A DNA stretch of 64,000 bases from Oopsacas minuta (Eukaryota; Porifera; Hexactinellida; Lyssacinosida; Leucopsacidae). Numbering within the stretch: the first letter of the stretch is position 1; each line of letters begins with the position of its first letter. This document shows, piece after piece, positions 1 through 31,064 of the stretch. The notes below the pieces were generated by a model that worked only from the letters and a program-made list of their open reading frames with translations, made no database searches and was not told the DNA's origin. Made by a program: the position numbers and the translations under genes. The stretch lies in the NCBI GenBank assembly GCA_024704765.1, contig JAKMXF010000322.1:62001-126000 (forward strand). Direction: 5' to 3'.

Positions 1-332
1 TCCATAGCGCTATTATCTAAAATAGAAATAACAAACAAATAAATAAAGTGTAGAAACTAACAAAATGTTGTAGACAAATGAATGAATTGGAATGTATTGT
101 ATATAGTGTGATTCTCCCAACAACAAAAACCCCCTACGATAACTAAAAATGTCAGTTCAGCAGCCATGAAGGACACAAATTACCGAACGCGATTAGTACA
201 GCGTGAATATGTTAGCGTCCAAAGAAATGCTATCCCAAGAGGGTCCCTAAAGGAGAAGTTCCTCGGTGACATCACAAGCATGCATTATAATAGAAGAAAA
301 CGAATCAGCCAATAATACTTAAGATATTTTAA
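1..332. other. 3' flank of the RalGPS-like gene
   Basis: AT-rich sequence downstream of the first gene's stop codon. I see no coding region, RNA gene or clear repeat in it. Confidence 0.5.
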
Positions 333-2111
333 TCAAAGATTCAAATCTATCAAATCGATAGGGTGTGAAAATTTATTGAAGGAAGTTGCGTATTTTAATA
401 TTTGTTGGAACTTTGTAAAGTCTTCTATTCTTGGTTTAATTCTTATTTCTCTTGATTTGTTTGTGTGTAAGTAAATGCGTTTATCTTTCTCGAAAATCTC
501 ACAGATATTTTTCGGGAGTTCTGAGATCGGAATTTCATACTTTTCAATATTAGAGAGATGGGAGTGTTTCCTTGTGAAGACGATCTCATTTTCATAGAGT
601 TGTAGGAGGTATTTATGACTCCTACATAGCTTTAATTTAGAGTTATCCTTCAGTTTAAGCTTAACACCGGATATAAAGCTCACTGGCTGTTTCCCAGTAC
701 CGTTTAATATCGGTTTACATTCACCGGCGCAATCGGAAATCTCAAAACCGTCCCCAAAGCTTCCGGAATCTGAGGAGCCACTGGAGGTATTATTAGACCG
801 CAGGGAGCTAGCGTCATCAGGTGATAGGGTAGAGGGGTACTCCTTTGGTATGGACAGACACTGACTGACGGGATTAAGGGCGCCAAATGGGTCAGTTTCT
901 GTCCTATTGGTTGATCCCCCATAGCTTTTAATTTTGCGATGTCCTATTTTCTTAGAAATTTGGAAATCAGTGGGTAGGGTAGAGGTGGACACATTTAGAG
1001 GGTTACAAATGGGCGATAGGATCCCGAACTGCCCGATAGCTCGGAATTCAGGGGGAGTAGGGCAGCGGTTGTCGAGGGCCATCTTATTAGAAGCTCCTAT
1101 TATCAGAGGAGACCGTTTTCGTGGAATGGTAGCACATTTTCTTGGAGAACCATGGGGTGTTAGAGGATTAGAGTTAGTTGGTCTGAGGGTACGGATGGAG
1201 TCCAGTTCCTCTGCTTCGATCTGTAGGGACAGCTTAAAAACGTCAGTCTCAAAGAATCTCTCAAACTCGTTAAGATAACAATTCTGTAATTGTTGTTGTA
1301 GAGAACTCTTCAATTTCGGGTTTTCCTTGAATTCATATAATACGATAGATCGCTGGTAATATCCCAGCTGACTGACTAGCTGATCATAGACCTCCAGGGG
1401 CTCTTGACACTCTGAGAGAGAGAGATCAGAAGCAGCGGACAATTCCACAAACCTCTTGGTGTAAATACCCAAATATGGGATACAAGGAGGGCTAGATCTC
1501 TTCATATGGTCCCAGAGCTTTTCGTAGTTATTCGAGTGTGATATAACTTCAGTCATATTATCGAATGCCTTTCTACCATCAACTTTTTTCCATGTCCTCT
1601 TCAGTCTAATAATAGCTCTTCTCTCCAAGGAAATAATAATAGCCATAAAGGAATGGAAATTCTTGAATTCTAACAGTTTCTTGGCTATTTTTATGAATTG
1701 GGTTATTATGTCTGCTCGATGTTTCTCAGTTATTTCTAAATTTAGTATACTTTTTGTAACCCAGGCACATGTACGATTGAAGAAATCTTGGAACTCACAG
1801 ATGCAGGGGGCCTTTGAGAATTTGTCCTTCTTTTCCCAGTTACAGTTTGTGAATTCTTCAGGCTGTATTTGAGTGAAGAGGTGCCCGCATAACCTAGTCA
1901 ATTGTTCCGCAACCATTTCCGGTGTTTCTTTCAATAAATCGAAGCGATCAAAGGTGTGAAAAGTGGCACAATGTACTTGAGACATATCTTCCACGCCCGT
2001 GTTAATGAACCCATTCTCTTTAACATGACAATAGTTTGGCGTAGATGGAATGGACATTTGTTCGATGCTATTATCGTCTATTATATTAATCTTAGTATCA
2101 GCCTGTTGCAT
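333..2111 (-). CDS. RalGPS-like RasGEF with C-terminal PH-like region
   Basis: 592-residue, apparently single-exon protein. Residues about 50-300 form a CDC25-type RasGEF catalytic domain: QIQPEEF at its start, KIAKKLLEFKNFHSFMAII in the middle, then PCIPYLGIY, and FKLSLQIE at its end. This order and wording are closest to RalGPS proteins, which activate Ral by GDP/GTP exchange and, like this one, lack a Ras exchange motif domain before the catalytic core. Residues about 310-460 are a Ser/Pro-rich linker. Residues about 465-592 look like the PH domain that anchors RalGPS at membranes. The ATG at 2109-2111 is the first in frame. The neighbour on the same strand is a RasGAP. The family call is firm; RalGPS rather than another RasGEF is inferred from motif similarity and domain order. 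Confidence 0.85.
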   Translation of the reverse strand: MQQADTKINIIDDNSIEQMSIPSTPNYCHVKENGFINTGVEDMSQVHCATFHTFDRFDLLKETPEMVAEQLTRLCGHLFTQIQPEEFTNCNWEKKDKFSKAPCICEFQDFFNRTCAWVTKSILNLEITEKHRADIITQFIKIAKKLLEFKNFHSFMAIIISLERRAIIRLKRTWKKVDGRKAFDNMTEVISHSNNYEKLWDHMKRSSPPCIPYLGIYTKRFVELSAASDLSLSECQEPLEVYDQLVSQLGYYQRSIVLYEFKENPKLKSSLQQQLQNCYLNEFERFFETDVFKLSLQIEAEELDSIRTLRPTNSNPLTPHGSPRKCATIPRKRSPLIIGASNKMALDNRCPTPPEFRAIGQFGILSPICNPLNVSTSTLPTDFQISKKIGHRKIKSYGGSTNRTETDPFGALNPVSQCLSIPKEYPSTLSPDDASSLRSNNTSSGSSDSGSFGDGFEISDCAGECKPILNGTGKQPVSFISGVKLKLKDNSKLKLCRSHKYLLQLYENEIVFTRKHSHLSNIEKYEIPISELPKNICEIFEKDKRIYLHTNKSREIRIKPRIEDFTKFQQILKYATSFNKFSHPIDLIDLNL

Positions 2112-3650
2112 CTTGTATTTATACTAAAGCAAAAATATTAATGAAGTTAAATAAAATTAGTCCTAGCAACTTAAATAGATAAAAGGAATGTGGTTTTTAC
2201 CAAGGATATAGTCCATATAGACACACGATATCCCTTCTATAGTTACAAGAAGTGTTGTAATTTGATATCACGTATGTGCCATTATACGTAGCCCGTCGCT
2301 GATCCGAACAGTGCAGAGCTTATGCAATCTTTGGAAAATTGTTACAAACGTAAAACACAGCAGATTAATACCTAATAATATATTACGCATGCTTCCATCG
2401 TCTGTACAGCTTTTGAAAAAAGCCCTCCCAGATTTCAATGCATTTCGCTAAGCCGAAAGTATTATTTTGCAATCGGAACAGTGGTGTTCGGATTAGCGAG
2501 GGTATTCCTGTATATAGAATTTGCTATAAACGTGTTTTAGCTCAAAAAGACCTCCAAATTTACATACGAGCGGGAGGCATTTACATACTTACCAACACCT
2601 TAAAAAGTTCCCTGTATTGTTAATCCTGAGATATCCCAGGAAAGATTGCTCGTATGAAATATTCATGATAGATAACCAAAGTAATCGCTAGAAGTATCGC
2701 AGAGGTGACAAATGATACATATTACCCTAGCGTATATGCTATACAGCGGATACGTAATTGTGGTATATAACCATAATCATGTGGTAGCCTATTTAGAGAA
2801 GCTGAAATAAGATATAATCAAATACGAATATAACACCTGGAGAATAATCATATTATCCATAATCCAGTATATCAATAGATTATGAAGCATAATCACAGAG
2901 AGCGCATAATTACTGTATTTGTGTCTTTAAGCTTGTCTGCCCGCAAGCTAGGTAGATACTATACAAGGAGATATAACTCTCACAGTTTTCTATTGTGGAT
3001 CTAATACTTATCCATGCTTGTAAACAAATAGTTTACGTATGAAGATACACCTAAATATTGTTCTGAATGAAGTGTAATATTTGTAAACAAAATTGAAACT
3101 TACTGAGGAGAGTTGATAATTCTAAGGATTATAGCATAAGTAATATAACCTTAGATATCATAAAGGAAGTATACTTGCATATGCTATACTAAAATAAGCT
3201 ATTATACCTGCGTGATTACAGGTTAGATTCAGTAATATTATGGATAAACAGGAAATACGGATAATGTATAGCCACAGTTTGTAAGCATTCAAATTAATAG
3301 AATCACGATTAATACAACCCCAGATAAGGAGCAGCCGTTCTCAACCTGGAGTACATAGACCCCCTTGATGGTTCACGCACGACAGTAGAGGATCCACAGG
3401 ATCTCAAATTTGTTGGGAGGGGTCCACAGAATGTGTTAAAATTGGCATAGGGGTCCACTGGTGAAAATGTTGGGATCCTCTACTCTGTACCATTTTAAAA
3501 CACGCTCTGTTGACCCCTGTGACCACCAAGAGGTCCATGTACCTCAGGCCGTGTTATAACATTACAATATATTACGAAATAATACAGCTCTGAATTAATA
3601 CTGAAATATGGAGATACATACATACTAAAAATTATACTTAATAGCCAGCT
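2112..3650. other. Intergenic, RasGEF upstream / RasGAP downstream
   Basis: About 1.5 kb between two genes on the minus strand. It should hold the promoter of the RalGPS-like gene near its left end. No convincing coding sequence. A short motif (TATCCATAATCCAGTATATC) at about 2855-2875 is related to the tandem array at 40.8 kb. A foldback-type repeat lies at 3333-3552. Confidence 0.5.
3333..3552. mobile_element. hAT-like foldback element or remnant
   Basis: Begins with CAGCCGTTCTCAACCTGG, like the CAGTGGTTCTCAACC ends of non-autonomous hAT elements. The right end is an imperfect inverted copy (GACCACCAAGAGGTCCATG against CATAGACCCCCTTGATGGTT). A second nested inverted pair (GTAGAGGATCC / GGATCCTCTAC) lies inside. 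Interior phrases such as CACAGAATGTGTTAAAATTG recur in the element at 29525-29657. No clean target duplication was found, so this may be an old or composite copy. Confidence 0.45.
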
Positions 3651-6600
3651 CTAATCCGAGCTAGCATCGTCATCCCCATTAGTCATTATATCTTGTAATG
3701 TTTCTAACTGAGTTATCCCATTCATGAGGGTAGCGTTCGATGCCTCCAGACAACGTATACGGTTTAATCGGTCCAAAGCCAGACCCTTCCAGGTCTCAAT
3801 CTGGTCCCTCAGTGATTCATTGTCTGTGTTTCTAATCGATATAGCGGGTGGTTGTCGTAAGTGTTCGTTCTCCATTTTTAATTTCATAACCTCCTTTCTA
3901 GAATCAATGATTTGTTTGTTTAGCGAAAGTAGTTCTGAGTTCTCTCTCACTTTTTTGAGTTCTTTCCCCTGTTCTACTGCTAGGCCCCTCCATCTGTCCA
4001 ACTCTTTCTGTTTAGCTGTAAGATTAACATTCAATTCTTGGTTCTCAGCTCGTAGCCGAGAAACGTCCCGCTGCATTCTAGTACATTCCTTACGGTAATA
4101 CCCACATTCCTCTTCACCACTAGTGTTGCCACCCGACAGATAAGACAATTTCCTCTCTAACTTCTCATGACCTAGAGCTATTGTCTCTGACAATTTACTG
4201 AGAGCTCCCACTCCCGAACTATGCTGTTTATTCATATTATTAATTCTCTCTAGGGATTGTGTAATCTCGATAGTTTTAGGTCGGTGTGATGGGCGTTGAG
4301 GCACAGAAAATATAGAATTCGTTTTGGTGTTACCAGAACATGGGTCTAGAGATCGATACGAAGGGGAGAGGGAAGGTGGGGTGAGGTTATCAGGAGAGTT
4401 CACACCTCTTGGATTGTCAGCAGAGCTCGTCTTTGTGAAATTGGGTGCAGTAGGGGGCGAGGGAGACTTGGAAATGACCTGTATAGAAGATGTGGATCTA
4501 TATATTGACTGGTTTGTTGGTGACTTAGCTGTCCTCTTCTCAATCTTAATATGAGTACTCCCTCTGTATCTATAGTTACCATTCTGGTCGTTAGGAATGT
4601 GTGTTTTATTAGAGTTAAGATTGTGTATAGAAGTATTACTGTTTGGCAGTCTTTTAGAGTTAAATAATAGTCGTGAGGTATCTCCAGTGTCAGAACGGCT
4701 GTATTGTAACTTGGGGATATACTCATTGGATTTAGGTGGCAACCGATCACATAGATTGGAATGTCGTCGTATTTCATTCACATTCTTATACTTATTAATG
4801 GCTGTATCAACTGAGATGTGTTTGGATAGATTATGTGAAGATCCTGCCAGCTGGTTAGCGGATTTAGATGGACTCAGGACTTCGTTATTAGTTCTATAAT
4901 TACTTAAATTAGGAGAATTTCTACGTACGAATGGTTTTGACCTCTCCGGGTCGTTGGGGACTATTTTAAAACTCTTCTGTACCTCTTCTAGACGGTCCTG
5001 TATATCGTCAAGGGATTGATGATCAATTAGCTTCTCAAGAGGTGATAGAGTAGATGAGTATTCGATGGAGGATTTATTTATATGCTCCTGGGACTCTCTG
5101 ATACTTGTACCCCTTCCTGGGACAGGAGGAGGGACAGGGTTATAGTTCTCATCCTCAGAACTAGATCTCATCGATATAGAGTCCTTATACAGGATAACGT
5201 CCTTCTTGCTCCAGGTGAGATCAGTCGAGGGGACTTTTTGTGGCCATTTTAGGAAGGAATTTTCGATATCACTAGTCTCATCTCCAGTGGATTCACTCTC
5301 CGTATAATTAGTAGTAGAATCCTTGTAATAACTACCGACACCTACAGCTGTTATACATTTCTCTGGGGTAGAGTTTATCCATAGTATCCGATCCTTAGAC
5401 TCATTAAAAGCTGATTCAATGCATGTTAATGCATTGAGGAGTATTGTTAATGGCATCAGAGGTTCTTGGGATTGGGGAGGTACAGTTTGTGTCACCTCGT
5501 GTAGGAAATGGTGGAGAGTTGACAGTTCAACACCTAGCGACACAATCTGTAAAGGTGTTGGGTTAACATTTAAATCCAAATGGAAACTGTCCCGTTTTTC
5601 AAGACTGAAGTTTGACACATACGAAATGAATTCTGACATTTTTCCTTGCTCCCTTTCTAACCATCCGTTCAAGAATGTCAAATAAGACTCTTTAGCTTCG
5701 AACCGAGAGAAATTGGCCAACGTCTGTAGGGTCTTGGCCACCAGGGTGAGTTTTCTAGCCCCCTTTTCCGAGGGGTACTCCTTGATAATATCAAATAGAG
5801 ATGGTGACATAATCGCCGCACAAAAGAACCTCAAAAATATACAAGCAATAACAACTGTATTAGAGATGCTATGCTTATCCTTTCCTAATTCATTTTGTAT
5901 CCCATGGAATACTATCTGTAATTCTACAGGGATGTTACTCCGAGACTTATAGATAGCCTCCCATATATCATGGACATGTCTTAACAAATTATTCTGTGTT
6001 TGAAGAGGTGTGAATGTGTTTGGAATGCGTTCAGGGTCTACTTCACATTCCGCTGCGTCGTTAAGGTATCTAACGAGAGGTCTAACTAGAACTGACTGTA
6101 AGTATTGGCTAGCTATTAATCGCATATAATAATCCATAGATTTAGTCGCTAATGAGTTCCCACGAAATATCAAGTTGGAATCCATATTTGGCTCAGAGAC
6201 CTCACTCACCACGACATCAACTAGATACCTATGGAATGTGTAGATAAATATACAATTTGTGCAAGGCTAAGGTGTAAAATATGAACTATACGGGTACAGT
6301 GGATACCGGTTATAAGAACACCCGATATAAGCACCATCCTCTGGATAACGGTTCTCATAAAATGTATTGCTACTCCCAAGGGTGTTCTTATAACCGGTAT
6401 ACACTGTAATAACATTCCATAACACCAGTTGAGTTACCTAGTAACGTCTCCTGTAGAGTAGAACATTCTAACAAGATTCTTAGCTAAACTGTCTTTATGT
6501 TTGACAGGTAGTTGAGGTGCTAAATTCTTTATAATAATATGGTAGTCATCGACAATATAGCTCTGTAAATCTTCATATTTAATAAACGGAAGAATGTTAA

Positions 6601-8116
6601 GCACCTAATAACCATGGATAATAAAATACAATCAACTCCTGTTATATCTAACACAGATATTAGAAATACCCGCTAATATCGAAGTGTGATATGTTCCCTT
6701 AAGCTTAGATATAGCGGGAATTTACTGAAGCACTGTTAGTAGTGTGGAGTACAATGGATAACTAACTTGGTAGTGTAGCTTAATACGAATTGTAGTTTGA
6801 GGTTTCTTCCTCTCTCTGTCCAGCTTCAGAGAGTACCACTTCTCAACTACACCCTGACCGTAAAGAGAGACCGCAGGTATTTCAACCCGGCCAACTTCTT
6901 GAGGTCTCTTCGTCTTCCCTTTATACAGTAACACAGTAATGTCATGAACTGGCGGGAACTCACTAAACTCAAATTTTTCTCCCCAGAATAGGACCCCTTT
7001 GTTAGATAACTTCTCAGAGGTACGTGAGTAAGGTACAGAGTTCAGACACACCTCACAGAAAAGATTCTTCTTCGGAGCTACTCCTTTAACTTCTGAGATT
7101 GTAATACTCAAGTTTGGGTACAAATGAAACCTCCTAAACAAGAACAATATGTTTAGACATATTTAAAAGGTGTGAAAATACAAATATCACATGATTACCT
7201 ATTCCTAATTCTCTCTAAATCAGCTGATATAGAGTGTAGCCATTTATACATATCCAAATCAGTCTGTACACACAAATAGACTGTCTTACTAACAGAAGAA
7301 CTCCTTCCACATTCCTCATGCTCACTCTTGTTGTTATGAGAGTTAATTGGAGGTACTGTTATTCGTAGACAATATGTAAATATGAACCTAGTCATCAGAG
7401 ACGTGTTAACTATACTAAGACAGGGTGTAGGGTCTCTTTGTAGCTCCAGTACACTACCTGGCTCACCTACACAAATAGATAGGGCAATTGATATGTAGAG
7501 TATAGACTATTCACAAGGGACAATAGGGGTCTCTTACAGGGGCTGTTCTAGGATCCCATCTCCTATATACCCAATAACAGACCTAATATGACTCCTACGT
7601 CATCCAATGAATCAAGAGATTTAAAACTCCTCCCATAGTCCTTGACCTTCCTAACATCTGTCTTCTTCTCAGACAGAGAGCTAGCCCTCTGTAGCTTTAA
7701 CCGTTTGGTAAGAGAGGGTCGTCTGGGAATGCCGGGGGTAGTTGGTTTGATCTCCTTCACACCTGTCATGCTATTGGACCGTTGTCTAGCCAATGAGGCA
7801 TGAGGGAGGGACAATGAGGGCTCTATCGTGCTAGTTAATGTCTCCAATATGTCATCTACATGTGTAGGTATTCTATCTGGCTAAAAGGTGTGAAAATATA
7901 CAGATAAAGTTGAAAGTCTATAATGGGCATTTGGTAGTTATATGGTGCTAAAAGGTGTGAAAATATACATATAAGACATACCTTATCGCTGTGGAAATAT
8001 ATTTTGTGTTCACTAGAGTTATGCACTAAATATCTGCGTGTAAAGTCTACTTCTGATTGGTTGATTTGATCTGTTAGCCATACCATTCCATCCATCACGT
8101 TGTTAGGACGTTCCAT
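3651..8116 (-). CDS. SynGAP/DAB2IP/RASAL-type Ras GTPase-activating protein
   Basis: Multi-exon gene reading right to left. Inferred exons: 8116-7985, about 7878-7571, about 7468-7196, about 7134-6766, about 6603-6441 and about 6228-3651; the joins are phase-consistent. Order of parts: basic Ser-rich stretch, split PH domain (ending DMYKWLHSISADLERI), C2 domain (FCEVCLNSVPYSRTS, VLFWGEKFEF), then RasGAP domain with the arginine-finger loop LIFRGNSLATKSM and the signature FLRFFCAAIMSPSLF. A long Ser-rich linker follows, and a C-terminal coiled coil ends in DDDASSD. This is the architecture of the SynGAP family, which accelerates GTP hydrolysis on Ras/Rap at membranes. Both key arginines (FRGN and FLR) are present, so it should be active. 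The start ATG at 8116 is the first in the last recognised exon; an acceptor-like site just upstream means a further 5' exon is possible. Confidence 0.88.
6297..6406. mobile_element. Tc1/mariner-pogo-like MITE
   Basis: 110-bp element in an intron of the RasGAP gene. The ends are 27-28-bp inverted repeats with one mismatch, beginning CAGTGGATACCGGTTATAAG and ending in its complement. It is flanked by TA on both sides (6295-6296 and 6407-6408), the target duplication typical of Tc1/mariner/pogo elements. No transposase. Partial relatives occur near 16160-16240 and 41475-41580. Confidence 0.75.
6628..6722. mobile_element. Short copy of MITE family B
   Basis: Contains TCCTGTTATATCTAACACAG at one end and CTTAGATATAGCGGGAATTT at the other, an imperfect inverted pair. 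The same end sequences border larger elements at 13093-13250 and 15302-15472. Lies in the RasGAP intron between the C2 exon and the next exon. Confidence 0.5.
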
Positions 8117-8843
8117 GCAATTAAAATATGCTATTTGACAAGTAAACAAACAAACAAACAAACAAATAAACAAACAGTTTGATAAATATATATTTGTTAT
8201 AACATGTAACGACCAATTGAATGCCTATATGCTGTGTAGGTTGCTATGCAGCTGGCTAAAATATGTAATTATAGGATATAATTGTAATATTATTATTGTG
8301 ATAATATTGTACACATAAACAGAGGGGGAGATTCTGGATCCAGATGGTATATACAGCGCCCCGACTAAGTATAGGTTGACAGGACCCCTCAAATCTCATA
8401 GCGGTTATATTATAACAGTTCCCTTGATAGCAGTAACAAACAAAAGTTGTGTAAGACAATTATTCTCAGATAAAATAAGAAAACACACTACTTTAGCTAT
8501 CCAAATGATAGATATTTCTTAATCCTACAGAAACCATATACCTCTAAATTACTGTCCTACATGGTTACATAGAAGTTCAATTGACACGTCACTATAAGGG
8601 ATATTCATCTTTGCTGCCAAATTGGTGCATAGGAATTTGTTTATACCACACATGTGGTTGTACTCACATAACGTCACATGTAATCCTGTAGCGATCAAGC
8701 ATGTACTATAGAGGGGTCTATTGAACCTCTATACAAGCAGTTCTACACCCATGGACCCCAGGGTGAGAAGCGCTCCCCTATACCCTCCTAAATGACCCCC
8801 TCGGATCTAAACTCGCCCTCTAACAGATAACAATATTTGTTTA
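8117..8843. other. Intergenic, 5' of RasGAP gene
   Basis: Starts with a short AAAC tract (8142-8175) and is otherwise AT-rich. Around 8700-8815 lies a GC-richer stretch with phrases such as CCCATGGACCCCAGGGTGAG that resembles the interior of the hAT-like elements. No coding sequence is supported. It should include the RasGAP promoter. Confidence 0.4.
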
Positions 8844-9323
8844 TTAATAAACACAAGAATGAGGAACTTGATTACAAAATCTATTCTTCAATTCTCTCTC
8901 AGTTTCTTCTGTAAAATAACTCAATTCTATTTCCACGAATAAATTCAATATTTCATAATAATAATCATCAACAATACCGACACAAAAGTGATCAAACAGA
9001 TGTGACACTTCTCTATTAAACTCGAAATTCTTCTCCACTATAGGTTCCCCTGTCTCATCAAAAGCAGGTGTGTATCTAACAGACCCATCCGGTCCTGTAA
9101 CTGCCCCGTACCGGCTAATATGTTCACACACGTCCTCTAAAATATTATGCAAAAATATCTCTTTTTTAACTGTCTGTTCAAACGAGAATTTATGTCTTAT
9201 TTCATAAGACAGATGTTGAAATATCAGATCACATACTTTACATATATTCTGTCCCCGTGAATTGTGTCCTGATGAAACTGCCACAAATAGTGGCACAATA
9301 CAGATAGTATAAATTAGTTTCAT
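8844..9323 (-). CDS. Canopy-family (CNPY) saposin-like secretory protein
   Basis: 159-residue single-exon protein. Residues 1 to about 19 are a signal peptide (MKLIYTICIVPLFVAVSSG). A CxxC pair (CKVCD, Cys28 and Cys31) is followed by EDVCEHISRYG, then FDHFCVGIVDDYYYEIL, and finally RFCNQ and HSC, giving the six-cysteine saposin-like pattern of the canopy family. Canopy proteins act in the ER and secretory pathway on folding and maturation of receptors. The protein ends HSCVY, with no KDEL-type ER-retention signal, so secretion or retention by another means is possible. It is divergently arranged with the NHL gene that starts 450 bp away. Family assignment is by motif pattern and is fairly secure; the subfamily cannot be set. 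Confidence 0.8.
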   Translation of the reverse strand: MKLIYTICIVPLFVAVSSGHNSRGQNICKVCDLIFQHLSYEIRHKFSFEQTVKKEIFLHNILEDVCEHISRYGAVTGPDGSVRYTPAFDETGEPIVEKNFEFNREVSHLFDHFCVGIVDDYYYEILNLFVEIELSYFTEETERELKNRFCNQVPHSCVY

Positions 9324-9774
9324 ATTAAGAATAATATGCTACGCATTCTTATATACTTCCATATAGCATATTGGGACATAAAAGTGTTCAGAAACCACAT
9401 TCCAATCAACAAATATAGTTTCCAAGTAACTCAATAATTAATTGGGTTCTCACCCCCACATGGTACATGTTAACACCTAAATAGGAGGAGGAATATGTGA
9501 CAGGGACACAGGATCAAAATTGCCACTAGCAACCAACTACAGGTTAGGTATTTACAAATACAAATAATCAAAAATAATCAGACGTAAATAAGAAATATGA
9601 TGTATGCTCCTTGCTAGCAATATCTTGATTACAATATCCTAACAAGTATGTATATAATTATGCAAATATTTGCAATAATTATGTCAAGGGTATCAGAATG
9701 CAGACACTTAATATTAGGCGCTAAATATATATAAAAAAGGACACAATTAGAGTTCAAATAGAACAGTAACCTTT
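9324..9774. promoter_or_regulatory. Divergent intergenic region, canopy (-) / NHL-1 (+)
   Basis: 450 bp between two oppositely directed start codons, so both promoters must sit here or share it. A TATA-like ATATATATAAAA lies near 9726-9737, about 40 bp upstream of the NHL ATG. TTAGGCGCTAAAT just before it belongs to the recurrent GGCGC motif noted elsewhere. No reading frame of interest. Confidence 0.5.
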
Positions 9775-11310
9775 ATGGCTAATTGCAACAATATTCCAGG
9801 GAAGTTTTCACATGGGAGTAGGACAGATTCCACCGTAGGAAGGATCTGCTCTTACAACAAACGGGTGCCCCTTCGTGGTAGGTCGAAATCGGTCTGCGAA
9901 CCTGGTCTTACTCTTAGAGAAATATTGACTGATGCAGAAGGCAAAATAAACGAATTGAAAGGGCAGCAGCAAGCTATCACGAACGAAATTATAAACGCCA
10001 AATCAGAGCAGAAATCTCTTCTATTAGCTGTAGAATTAGAGTATCAATCTATCCAGAAATTAATCGATCAGAAGCAAGCACAGCTGACCTACTCACTGAA
10101 TAACTCATTTGATAGTTATATAGAGGAAGCTATCTGTCTAAGTGTGAGTATAGAGAACCAAATGAGTGATCTAGAATGTTCTATAGAAAACACAAAGGCC
10201 CCGCCTAAAACATCTGGTATGAATGCTCTAGAGGTGGAAGACGAGATGGTTAGCATACGATCGGAATTGGAGGACTCAGTTAGCGGTACAAGCAATTTCT
10301 CACAAGAACTCTCTAAGGTGAAGTCCAAGCGCCCTAGAATAGCTTACCAATCACGCGACAGTTCTTTCAGGGAACTGATAGACAATATCGGGTGGGTAGA
10401 ACAAGAACTTGAATCATTCTCCGTGCGTAACGTAATTGATTCACCGAATAACCCAGACAAACCGAAGGAAGTCGTATCGTTCTCACCCCTAGCAGTAGCC
10501 ACGGACACGGGAGGGACCATATACGTCCTAGACGATGGGAAAGAGGGCGGGATACTACACGTCATAGTCGGTAACACTTGGACAGAGCTGATACACTTAT
10601 TCAAAGACACCCGGGTTAAGAAGCAGCCATATGACATATGTGTCACGAAGGACACAATTTATGTGTCTTATCCGGAAGCTGACATAATAGCTGCCATCTG
10701 GAAGAAACACGACGAACAGACCCGACTAATAACCCATAACACCTTATCAGACATCAAGCCAGGACTTAAATCACCACACGGCTTAGCTACACTAGACATA
10801 GATAATATAGTTATAGCAGATACTGGGAACAACAGAGTAATAGTAATCAATAAATTGCATCAGATTACTAAGGTACTGTCTGGCAGCCCTTTGGCTCCTC
10901 TACATCGTCCTGTGTCTGTGGGAGCTTGTGGGGACGATCTTATAGCTGTGTTACATTCTGATGCCTGCACCGTACATGTGTATCAAATGAGCGGGGAATT
11001 AAAATGGCGCATTAGTGGTTTTGAAGTCAGAATGGAGGATGACGAGATGCAGCCTTGGACCCCTGCAAGGATCTCACTCCACAGGACAGGAGAGTTCAAA
11101 GAACCAGAATTATTTATAACCGCAAGCTATGCGGGAGAACAATGCGTCCTGAGGTACAATTTGCAAAAAATGTGGCTCTCTAAGATGGGTAAAACTGGCA
11201 AGACATTTGGACAATTCAGGGATTTGAAGGGCATTGAATTCTGTCCAGAAAAGCAAAGCATATTAGCTTGTGACTACGGTAACAAGAGAATACAAATATT
11301 CAACTACTAA
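9775..11310 (+). CDS. Coiled-coil/NHL-repeat protein 1
   Basis: 511-residue, single-exon protein. Residues about 45-145 are heptad-rich coiled coil (LTLREILTDAEGKINELKG). From about residue 235 to the end there are NHL-type beta-propeller blades, seen in ATDTGGTIYVLDDGK, LDIDNIVIADTGNNRVIVIN and the last blade SILACDYGNKRIQIFNY. The layout is that of TRIM-NHL proteins without RING or B-box domains, so no ligase activity is expected. NHL propellers bind RNA or protein; the partner here is unknown. It is more diverged from the two close paralogues at 31781 and 59956 than they are from each other. It converges on the NBEAL gene end 300 bp downstream. Confidence 0.8.
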   Translation: MANCNNIPGKFSHGSRTDSTVGRICSYNKRVPLRGRSKSVCEPGLTLREILTDAEGKINELKGQQQAITNEIINAKSEQKSLLLAVELEYQSIQKLIDQKQAQLTYSLNNSFDSYIEEAICLSVSIENQMSDLECSIENTKAPPKTSGMNALEVEDEMVSIRSELEDSVSGTSNFSQELSKVKSKRPRIAYQSRDSSFRELIDNIGWVEQELESFSVRNVIDSPNNPDKPKEVVSFSPLAVATDTGGTIYVLDDGKEGGILHVIVGNTWTELIHLFKDTRVKKQPYDICVTKDTIYVSYPEADIIAAIWKKHDEQTRLITHNTLSDIKPGLKSPHGLATLDIDNIVIADTGNNRVIVINKLHQITKVLSGSPLAPLHRPVSVGACGDDLIAVLHSDACTVHVYQMSGELKWRISGFEVRMEDDEMQPWTPARISLHRTGEFKEPELFITASYAGEQCVLRYNLQKMWLSKMGKTGKTFGQFRDLKGIEFCPEKQSILACDYGNKRIQIFNY

Positions 11311-11612
11311 CATAAGGCTTACCCTATGATGATATCAGATAACAGACATTAATGTCAATAATTGTGTATTTGTAATATTTATGACTCTAATTATTGTTAT
11401 AATGTGACCTCTATGGGACGAGGTTCCCCCCGGGACAAAGTTCCTCAAATTCACTGGGAGGTAGGGCCTTAAAAGGTGTGAAAATATGTGAATATTTATC
11501 TCATTTAATAGTAACATAATAATCCAAGACATCAGAGACATAGCTTATATTTATAGAAATAACTAACTTTAAATAAAATACAAATATTCATTAACAACCA
11601 ATTACAAACACC
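11311..11612. other. Convergent 3' spacer, NHL-1 / NBEAL
   Basis: About 300 bp shared by two 3' ends. It carries one AAAAGGTGTGAAAATATG motif at 11471-11488. No other feature is seen. Confidence 0.5.
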
Positions 11613-31064
<19,452 letters not shown>

